NCBI GenBank assembly: GCA_018500005.2
Contig: JAHBAP020000012.1
Location: 1-7,990, forward strand
Reading direction: 5' to 3'
Length of the DNA: 7,990 bases
DNA from: Mycobacterium sp.
Lineage (GTDB): Bacteria > Actinomycetota > Actinomycetes > Mycobacteriales > Mycobacteriaceae
Shown here in pieces: positions 1 through 5,091 of the stretch (position 1 is its first letter; each line of letters starts with the position of its first letter). The notes below the pieces were generated by a model. The model was given only the letters and a program-made list of their open reading frames with translations. It ran no database searches and was not told where the DNA came from. A program made the translations under genes and the position numbers.

Positions 1-1156
1 GGGTGGTCGAGGCCGGATGGATCACCAGCGAGCGCACATCGCCGATATTGGCGACGTGGCTGTGCAACTCCAGACCGTTGACGAACGCTTTTCCTGCCTC
101 GACGCCGCCGGTGAGTTCGAAGGACAGCACCGCGCCGGTTCCCTTGGGCGCCAGCGTGCGGCCCCGCTCGTACCACGGTGAGGTGGGCAGGCCGGCGTAG
201 TTGACGCTGACCACATCCGGGTGGCCGGACAGGAACTCCGCGACGCTCTGGGCGTTGGATACATGCCGTTCGATCCGCAGGCTGAGGGTCTCCAGGCCCT
301 GGGCGATCAGGAAGGCGTTGAACGGGGCGGGCGCCGAGCCCAGGTCGCGCAGCAACTGAACCCGGGCCTTCAGTGCGTAGGCCGGCGCCCCGAGGTCGGC
401 GAACACCACGCCGTGGTAGCTCGGATCCGGGTCGGTGAAGCCGGGGAACTTGCCCGATCTCCAGTCGAAGGTCCCACCGTCGACGATGACTCCCGCGATC
501 GCCGTGCCGTGGCCGCCGAGGTACTTGGTGGCCGAGTGCACCACGATGTCCGCACCCTGGGAGATCGGCTGGATCAGATACGGCGTGGCGACGGTGTTGT
601 CCACGATCAGCGGGACGCCGTTGGCGTGGGCCACTTCGGCGACGCCGGGGATGTCCAGGATGTCGATCTTCGGATTCGAGATGGTCTCGCCGTAGAAGAC
701 CTTGGTGTTGGGCCGGACGGCAGCCTGCCAGGAGTCCAGATCGTCGGGATCGTCGACGAACGTGGTCTCGATGCCCAGCTTGGGCAGCGTGTAATGAAAC
801 AGGTTGTACGTTCCGCCGTACAGCCGCGGGCTGGCGACGATGTGGTCGCCGGCGCCGGCCAGATTCAGGATCGCGAAGGTCTCGGCGGCCTGCCCGGAGG
901 AGAGCAGCAGTGCGGCCACTCCACCCTCGAGTGCGGCGATCCGCTGTTCGACGACGTCGGTGGTGGGGTTCATGATCCGGGTGTAGATGTTCCCCGGCTC
1001 GGCCAGCCCGAACAGCGCGGCGGCATGGTCGGTGCTGTCGAAGGTGTAGGACGTGGTCTGGTAGATCGGCAGTGCCCGGGCGCGGCTGGCGCTGTCGGGA
1101 CTCTGACCTGCGTGGATCTGTTTGGTCTCAAACGACCAGTTGTCGGGCGTGGTCAT
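1..1156 (-). CDS. metY: O-acetylhomoserine sulfhydrylase, PLP-dependent (3' end beyond window)
   Basis: This enzyme makes homocysteine (or methionine precursors) from O-acetylhomoserine and sulfide in the cytoplasm. I translated the frame by hand: 385 codons without a stop from ATG 1156-1154 to the left edge. Family members have about 430-450 residues, so only the last roughly 50 are missing. Features of the Cys/Met-metabolism PLP family are the SSGQAAE phosphate-binding turn (86-92), the YGGTYN loop with PLP-stacking Tyr113, VDNT with Asp186, the SATKYLGGHG motif with the PLP Lys at 211, and LVIHPASTT at 377-385, the usual C-terminal active-site strand. The ATG is supported by an AAGGAG Shine-Dalgarno 10 nt upstream. 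A SAM-IV riboswitch precedes it, so methionine/SAM repression is expected. In mycobacteria the homologue is annotated metC and is usually followed by metX (metA), which would lie off the left edge. A cystathionine gamma-synthase is the main alternative, less likely from the motifs. Confidence 0.93.
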   Translation of the reverse strand, partial: MTTPDNWSFETKQIHAGQSPDSASRARALPIYQTTSYTFDSTDHAAALFGLAEPGNIYTRIMNPTTDVVEQRIAALEGGVAALLLSSGQAAETFAILNLAGAGDHIVASPRLYGGTYNLFHYTLPKLGIETTFVDDPDDLDSWQAAVRPNTKVFYGETISNPKIDILDIPGVAEVAHANGVPLIVDNTVATPYLIQPISQGADIVVHSATKYLGGHGTAIAGVIVDGGTFDWRSGKFPGFTDPDPSYHGVVFADLGAPAYALKARVQLLRDLGSAPAPFNAFLIAQGLETLSLRIERHVSNAQSVAEFLSGHPDVVSVNYAGLPTSPWYERGRTLAPKGTGAVLSFELTGGVEAGKAFVNGLELHSHVANIGDVRSLVIHPASTT

Positions 1157-1166
1157 GGTGGTAGTG

Positions 1167-1172
1167 CTCCTT
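1167..1172 (-). promoter_or_regulatory. Ribosome binding site of metY
   Basis: AAGGAG on the minus strand, 10 nt before ATG 1156. It fixes the metY start and shows that metY is translated from its own strong site about 110 nt downstream of the riboswitch hairpin. The riboswitch therefore does not directly bury this site. Confidence 0.8.
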
Positions 1173-1229
1173 GGGTCGCTGGGGATTGATTCACTGGTCG
1201 TCAGCCACGGGGCGGACGAGGGGCGTGAT

Positions 1230-1262
1230 CTATCGACAGCGACACATATGAGGGCTCCGCAT
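1230..1262 (-). CDS. Possible 10-codon leader ORF ending Cys-Arg-Cys-Arg
   Basis: On the metY leader, ATG 1262-1260 opens a 10-codon frame reading MRSPHMCRCR, with stop TAG at 1232-1230. A weak AGGGA Shine-Dalgarno lies 6 nt before the ATG. The same frame is open from an earlier ATG at 1295, giving 21 codons, but that start has no Shine-Dalgarno. Two of the last four codons are Cys (TGT). Short Cys-rich leader ORFs acting as cysteine-responsive attenuators are known in mycobacteria, but those described carry consecutive Cys codons. This one is suggestive only. A chance ORF in a GC-rich leader is quite possible. Confidence 0.2.
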   Translation of the reverse strand: MRSPHMCRCR

Positions 1263-1284
1263 CAGGTTTCCCTGTCTACTCGGG

Positions 1285-1304
1285 GGGCCCGTCATGGCGG
1301 ACCC
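1285..1304 (-). promoter_or_regulatory. Hairpin at the 3' edge of the SAM-IV riboswitch (putative expression platform)
   Basis: On the minus strand GGGTCCG (1304-1298) can pair fully with CGGGCCC (1291-1285, one G-T pair) across a 6-nt loop. Its left arm reuses bases 1304-1302, which belong to the GCGCGG strand of the riboswitch pseudoknot, so the two structures are mutually exclusive. There is no U-tract after it, only a C-rich run, so it is not a classical intrinsic terminator. Mycobacterial terminators often lack good U-tracts, so attenuation remains possible. The function is inferred. Confidence 0.45.
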
Positions 1305-1419
1305 GCGCTTGCCTTACGGCCCCGAAGGGCCGCTCAACCTGGTCATCACCCAGGGCACCCCACCGCGGTTGGAGGGTTGCCGGCCAGCAAGCCGGGGCTT
1401 TGCGCTGGCACTCATGACC
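1299..1419 (-). promoter_or_regulatory. SAM-IV riboswitch
   Basis: The minus strand from 1419 reads through the whole SAM-IV aptamer consensus as I remember it from actinobacteria. P1 is formed by GGTCAT (1419-1414) with ATGACC (1346-1341). The conserved GAGTGCCAGCG segment and the GCCGGCAACCCTCCAACCGCGG core follow one another, and the latter carries the loop that forms the pseudoknot. After P1 closes, AGGTTGAGC leads into a 6-bp stem capped by a TTCG tetraloop (1332-1317), then GGCAAGCGCGGGT, whose GCGCGG pairs back to the CCGCG loop. It binds S-adenosylmethionine and would lower metY expression when SAM is plentiful. Its 5' end falls 7 nt after a -10 box, so the aptamer starts at or next to +1. 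The 3' boundary is approximate. Confidence 0.93.
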
Positions 1420-1426
1420 TGTCCCA

Positions 1427-1432
1427 AGACTA
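1427..1432 (-). promoter_or_regulatory. -10 box of the metY/SAM-IV transcript
   Basis: TAGTCT on the minus strand fits the mycobacterial TANNNT -10 consensus. It is followed by 7 nt and then G1419, the first base of the riboswitch P1 helix, which is the expected place for the transcription start. No convincing -35 is seen. Confidence 0.55.
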
Positions 1433-1471
1433 TCGCACACCCGGGACCGGATGAAAGCTGGTCATCCCTTG

Positions 1472-1477
1472 TAATGT
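1472..1477 (+). promoter_or_regulatory. -10 box of icd
   Basis: TAATGT fits TANNNT and would put the start of transcription at about 1484-1485, giving a 5' leader of about 40 nt. A recognisable -35 is absent, as is common in mycobacteria. It lies about 40 bp from the opposed metY -10, so the two promoters diverge from one short region. Confidence 0.5.
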
Positions 1478-1485
1478 TGCCCCCA

Positions 1486-1501
1486 GCGAGCGATTGCTCG
1501 C
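1486..1501 (+). other. Stem-loop in the icd leader
   Basis: GCGAGC (1486-1491) pairs with GCTCGC (1496-1501) around a GATT loop. With a one-base mismatch the stem can extend to CCC/GGG (1482-1484 with 1503-1505). The hairpin sits at the predicted 5' terminus of the icd mRNA and just before the Shine-Dalgarno. It could protect the 5' end or tune translation. The pairing is seen directly; the role is inferred. Confidence 0.4.
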
Positions 1502-1507
1502 CGGGCT

Positions 1508-1515
1508 GAGGAGGA
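1508..1515 (+). promoter_or_regulatory. Ribosome binding site of icd
   Basis: GAGGAGGA ends 10 nt before ATG 1526 and supports that start. An ATG at 1515 overlaps it but is in another frame. Confidence 0.75.
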
Positions 1516-1525
1516 TGGCGACCCA

Positions 1526-2752
1526 ATGTCGAGCGGACGCAAGATCAAGGTCGAGGGCACTGTTGTCGATCTCGACGGCGACGAGATGACCCGAATCATC
1601 TGGAAGCTGATCAAGGACACCCTGATCCTGCCGTACCTCGATGTGAATCTGGAGTACTACGACCTTGGCATGGAGAACCGCGATGCCACCGACGACCAGG
1701 TCACCATCGACTCCGCCAATGCCATCCTCAAGCACCATGTCGGCGTCAAGTGCGCCACCATCACTCCCGACGAAGCCCGCGTCAAGGAGTTCAACCTCAA
1801 GAAGATGTGGCTTTCGCCCAACGGCACCATCCGCAACATTCTCGGCGGCACCATCTTCCGTGCGCCGATCGTCATCTCCAACATCCCGCGTCTGGTCCCC
1901 GGCTGGACCAAGCCGATCATCATCGGCCGGCACGCCTTCGGTGACCAGTACCGCGCCACCAATTTCAAGGTCGACCGCCCCGGCACGGTGACGCTGACCT
2001 TCACCCCTGAGGACGGCAGCGAGCCGATGGTCCACGAGGTGGTGCGCATCCCCGAGGACGGCGGTGTGGTGATGGGCATGTACAACTTCAAGAAGTCCAT
2101 CATCGACTTCGCGCGGTCGTCGTTCTCCTATGCGCTGCAACAGAATTACCCGGTCTACCTGTCGACCAAGAACACCATCCTGAAGGCCTACGACGGCATG
2201 TTCAAGGACGAGTTCCAGCGCATCTTCGACGAGGAGTACAAGGAGGAGTTCGACAAGCGCGGACTGACCTACGAGCATCGCCTCATCGACGACATGGTGG
2301 CCTCCTGCCTGAAGTGGGAGGGCGGCTACGTGTGGGCCTGCAAGAACTACGACGGCGACGTGGAGTCCGACATCGTCGCGCAGGGTTACGGCTCGCTTGG
2401 CCTGATGACCTCGGTGCTGATGACCCCGGACGGCAAGACCGTCGAGGCCGAGGCGGCGCACGGCACCGTCACCCGGCACTACCGGCAGTACCAGCAGGGC
2501 AAGGCCACCTCGACCAACCCGATCGCGTCGATCTTCGCCTGGACTCGCGGCCTGCAGCACCGTGGCAAGTTGGACAACACGCCCGAGGTGATCGAGTTCG
2601 CGGAGACCCTCGAAGAGGTCGTGATCCACACCGTCGAGGGCGGCCACATGACCAAAGACCTCGCGATCCTGATCGGCCCGGATCAGCCGTGGCAGACCAG
2701 CGAACAGTTCCTGGCCACCCTGGCCGACAACCTCAAGAAGTCGCTGACCTGA
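1526..2752 (+). CDS. icd: NADP-dependent isocitrate dehydrogenase (homodimeric, eukaryotic-like type)
   Basis: This 408-residue cytoplasmic enzyme oxidatively decarboxylates isocitrate to 2-oxoglutarate and yields NADPH for the TCA cycle and biosynthesis. It aligns almost without gaps to human IDH1 as I recall that sequence, with an offset of +3. Visible motifs are GDEMTR (18-23), [13 protein letters not shown] with substrate Arg103, Arg112, IPRLV and Arg135 in [15 protein letters not shown] (the counterparts of Arg100, Arg109 and Arg132), the STKNTILK segment with the catalytic Lys, and [18 protein letters not shown], the metal-binding Asp signature. [18 protein letters not shown] is the NADP-binding stretch. 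Length and both ends match the family. It corresponds to mycobacterial Icd1 rather than the monomeric Icd2. It diverges from metY, and its 3' end overlaps the convergent hydrolase gene by 20 nt. Confidence 0.97.
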   Translation: MSSGRKIKVEGTVVDLDGDEMTRIIWKLIKDTLILPYLDVNLEYYDLGMENRDATDDQVTIDSANAILKHHVGVKCATITPDEARVKEFNLKKMWLSPNGTIRNILGGTIFRAPIVISNIPRLVPGWTKPIIIGRHAFGDQYRATNFKVDRPGTVTLTFTPEDGSEPMVHEVVRIPEDGGVVMGMYNFKKSIIDFARSSFSYALQQNYPVYLSTKNTILKAYDGMFKDEFQRIFDEEYKEEFDKRGLTYEHRLIDDMVASCLKWEGGYVWACKNYDGDVESDIVAQGYGSLGLMTSVLMTPDGKTVEAEAAHGTVTRHYRQYQQGKATSTNPIASIFAWTRGLQHRGKLDNTPEVIEFAETLEEVVIHTVEGGHMTKDLAILIGPDQPWQTSEQFLATLADNLKKSLT

Positions 2753-3560
2753 GGCTGGGCGTGTTCTCGTCCACCCAGGCGATGATGAGGTCGGCGATCA
2801 GCTGAGGCGCTTCGAACATCGGAATGTGGCCGACGTTGTCCAGGATCGTCACCCGGTCGATGTCCGGCAGATGCCTGGTGAAGTGCTTCGTGTAGCGCGG
2901 ATGCGGAAGCACCCTGTCCTTCTCGCAGATCACCAGATTGGTCGGCGTGTCGGTCTCGGCCAGTTCCATCAGGCCGGGTAGCAGCAGCGCCTTGACCAGC
3001 AATTGGTAGTACGCCCGGCAATGTGTGACGTCGTCGATGATCTCGGCCAGGTCGGCGTCGGACAGGCCGGCCGGGGTGGCGCTGCACGGAACGCTGGCCG
3101 CCGCCTTGGCCCCTGGGAGTTGGGCCGCACGCTGCCGCAGGATCAACGCCGTGAGCCACACCGGCAGCCCGGCGACGAACTTGGCGACGATCTCGTACTT
3201 CACCAGAGACCAGCGGTGCCAGCCGCCCGCCGGGGCGATCCCGGTCAGGGTGCGGGCCCGGCCTCGCCGTTCCAGTTCGAAGGCCGCCCAGCCGCCCAGC
3301 GAGTTGCCGACGATATGGGCCGTGCCCCAGCCCAATTCGTCAAGCTGAGCCTCAACGTGGTCGGCCAGGGTCCCGGTGTCCAGGAACCACCGGGCGCGCG
3401 GGCCGCCGTTGTGCCCGGCCATCGTGGGGGCGAACACCTCGAAGCGGCCGGTCCGGGCCAGCGCCGGGGCGACGTCGTGCCAGACGTAGGACGACATCAT
3501 GAACGGGTGCAGCAGCAGAATCGGCTCACCCGAACCGAGGTGGATGGGTTCGCGTGTCAC
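2733..3560 (-). CDS. Alpha/beta hydrolase, substrate unknown (Rv3338-like)
   Basis: This is a single-domain alpha/beta hydrolase of 275 residues, a normal family length, with no signal peptide or clear membrane segment. An oxyanion-hole HPF lies at 18-20, the nucleophile elbow GNSLGG (85-90) gives Ser87, the acid is probably Asp215 in EKDRVLP, and the general base is His245 in DNVGHIPM. The segment between about 115 and 200 is a helical lid. Esterase, lipase-like or C-C hydrolase activity are all possible and the substrate cannot be read from the sequence. The start is GTG 3560-3558; a -10 box ends 6 nt before it, so the mRNA is probably leaderless. The gene diverges from xthA and ends inside the last 20 nt of icd. 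The position next to icd matches the M. tuberculosis neighbourhood as I remember it. Confidence 0.88.
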   Translation of the reverse strand: MTREPIHLGSGEPILLLHPFMMSSYVWHDVAPALARTGRFEVFAPTMAGHNGGPRARWFLDTGTLADHVEAQLDELGWGTAHIVGNSLGGWAAFELERRGRARTLTGIAPAGGWHRWSLVKYEIVAKFVAGLPVWLTALILRQRAAQLPGAKAAASVPCSATPAGLSDADLAEIIDDVTHCRAYYQLLVKALLLPGLMELAETDTPTNLVICEKDRVLPHPRYTKHFTRHLPDIDRVTILDNVGHIPMFEAPQLIADLIIAWVDENTPSLRSATS

Positions 3561-3566
3561 CGCTTC

Positions 3567-3576
3567 ACGATAGGTT
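3567..3576. promoter_or_regulatory. Overlapping divergent -10 boxes of the hydrolase and xthA genes
   Basis: On the minus strand TATCGT (3572-3567) is followed by 6 nt and then the hydrolase GTG. On the plus strand TAGGTT (3571-3576) is followed by 7 nt and then the xthA GTG at 3584. Both fit TANNNT, share the TA at 3571-3572, and place +1 at or within a base of the start codon, the arrangement of leaderless mycobacterial genes. No Shine-Dalgarno is present before either GTG. RNA polymerase could open this site in one direction at a time, which would make the two genes compete. Confidence 0.55.
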
Positions 3577-3583
3577 GCCTGCC

Positions 3584-4393
3584 GTGATCGTCACCACCAT
3601 CAACGTCAACGGCGTGCGCGCCGCGGTCAAGCAGCGCTCGCCGGAGAACCTCGGCCTGCTGCACTGGCTCGACGGCACCTCCGCCGACGTGGTCTGCCTG
3701 CAGGAAACCCGGGCTGAGGACACCCAACTCGCCGAGGCGCTGGCGCCGGCGCTGGCTGACGGTTGGCACCTGGCCTCGGCCGAGCCGCATCTGAAGGGCC
3801 GGAGCGGCGTCGCGATCATCAGCCGGGCACCGTTCACCGGGATTCGCATCGGACTGACGGGAACCGAGTTCGAGAGCCACGGCCGCTATCTCGAGGTCGA
3901 CCTGCCCGGCGGTGAGACCGTCGCCAGCCTCTACGTGCACACCGGCGAGGCGGGTACCGACCGTCAGTTGGAGAAGGAACGGTTCATGGCCGAGTTGGCC
4001 CAGCGGATGGCGGAGTTGTCCGCCGAAGGCCGCCAAGCGGTGCTGTGCGGGGACTGGAACATCGCCCACACCGAGAACGACATCAAGGCCTGGAAGAACA
4101 ACGTCAAGAAGTCCGGCTTCCTGCCCGGCGAACGGCAGTGGCTTACCGACCTGATGGAATCCGGCTGGGTCGACGTCGTGCGTGCCTTACACCCCGAGCG
4201 CCCGGGCCCCTACAGCTGGTGGTCCTGGCGGGGAAAGGCGTTCGACAACGACGCGGGCTGGCGGATCGACTACCACCTGTGCACGCCGGGTCTGGCCGCG
4301 CGGGCGCGCTCGGCGCGGGTGGAGAAGCCGGAAGCCTATGCGCTGCGGTGGTCCGACCACGCCCCGGTCACGGTGGAGTTCGGCGCGCCTTAA
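3584..4393 (+). CDS. xthA: Exodeoxyribonuclease III / AP endonuclease family protein
   Basis: This is an endonuclease/exonuclease/phosphatase-fold nuclease of 269 residues acting in base-excision repair at abasic sites and on blocked 3' ends. Using GTG 3584, the active-site residues fall at or near E. coli exonuclease III numbers as I recall them: Asn7 in TINVNG, Glu41 in VVCLQET, Tyr117 in SLYVHTG, Asp157 and Asn159 in CGDWNI, Asp229 in WRIDYH, and His259 in WSDHAPV. The set is complete, so the enzyme should be active. An in-frame GTG at 3554 would add 10 residues but overlaps the divergent hydrolase. GTG 3584 is preferred because the fold starts there and a -10 box lies 7 nt upstream. Its TAA (4391-4393) interlocks with the stop of the convergent cellulase gene. 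Mycobacteria can carry more than one Xth paralogue, so the symbol is by family. Confidence 0.93.
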   Translation: MIVTTINVNGVRAAVKQRSPENLGLLHWLDGTSADVVCLQETRAEDTQLAEALAPALADGWHLASAEPHLKGRSGVAIISRAPFTGIRIGLTGTEFESHGRYLEVDLPGGETVASLYVHTGEAGTDRQLEKERFMAELAQRMAELSAEGRQAVLCGDWNIAHTENDIKAWKNNVKKSGFLPGERQWLTDLMESGWVDVVRALHPERPGPYSWWSWRGKAFDNDAGWRIDYHLCTPGLAARARSARVEKPEAYALRWSDHAPVTVEFGAP

Positions 4394-5091
4394 ACCCGGG
4401 CCCGATCCAGTCCGGTGAGGCTGTTGCCGCGTGGGTCACCGAGGGCCACCATGCTCTGGAAATACTCGATCACGCGGGTGTTCGAGACATTGAGCGCAGG
4501 CCACTGCGGCCAGTCCCAGGTGTCGTTCATGAACGGCTTGGTCTGGTCGTGGCTCAGTACGGTCAGGTGGTTCACGTCATGCGCGGTGGCGGAGCCTTCG
4601 AGGAGCAGTCGGCCGTTGGCGCGATCGTGCATCCAGCCGCCGTAGTGCGGTTCCATCTTCAGGGTGTCGACGAAGGCCGTCACATAGCCGTTGTCGCTGA
4701 GGTACTTGGCGAATCCGGCGTGGCCGTAGGCGGTGACCATCGTCATGACATCGGCAGTCGAGCCCAGTCGCGCAGTCCGCTCGATGTCGGCGACGATCTG
4801 CGGGCTGTACTTGTCGTCGGCGATCCAGCCGACTTTGGCGCCCTGCATTGCGTAGTACAGGCCAACGCCTTTCAGGTCGTCGCCCCACGCCTGGGCGTTG
4901 TTGGTGAGGCTATTGGCGAAGGCCCATTTCCCGACGTCCTCGAGCGTCGCCGGAGTCAACCCGGAGAACTTGCGGAGGTTGTTGTAGGCCACCAGGGCTT
5001 CGGTCGTGATGGCGGTGCGGCCACCGGCCAGTGCATCGGCGCCGGTGTGGCTGCTGCCGTGGGACATGCCGAACGCCATGATGTCGGTGTA
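4390..5091 (-). other. Unrecognised C-terminal domain of the cellulase (about 233 residues)
   Basis: Residues 965-1197 follow the Thr/Gly linker and match no family I can name. The sequence looks mostly helical (AITTEALVAYNNLRKF, LEDVGKWAFANSL, PQIVADIERTARL, DVMTMVTAYGHAGFAKYL) and is unlike the beta-rich modules before it. Histidines and acids cluster in short motifs: FGMSHGSSHTG (971-981), EPHYGGWMHD (1111-1120), TAHDVNHL (1133-1140) and LSHDQ (1143-1147). Aromatic runs such as NDTWDWPQWPALN lie near the end. Metal binding, a second catalytic activity or carbohydrate binding are all open. Confidence 0.6.

Noticed and set aside
221..1189. Plus-strand 322-codon open frame opposite metY
   Set aside because: It lies antisense to a gene with full PLP-family motifs; its translation is low-complexity Gly/Arg/Val/Asp typical of the opposite strand of GC-rich coding DNA.
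1285..1304. Classical intrinsic terminator for the SAM-IV riboswitch
   Set aside because: The hairpin is followed by C residues rather than a U-tract, so it is kept only as a putative alternative structure.
1430..2647. Minus-strand 405-codon open frame opposite icd
   Set aside because: icd is unmistakable across the whole span; the antisense product is rich in His, Val, Asp and Gly with no motif, and its start region runs through the divergent promoter.
3554..3583. Upstream GTG (3554) as the xthA start
   Set aside because: It overlaps the divergent hydrolase start, lies upstream of the -10 box, and adds 10 residues before the first strand of the nuclease fold.
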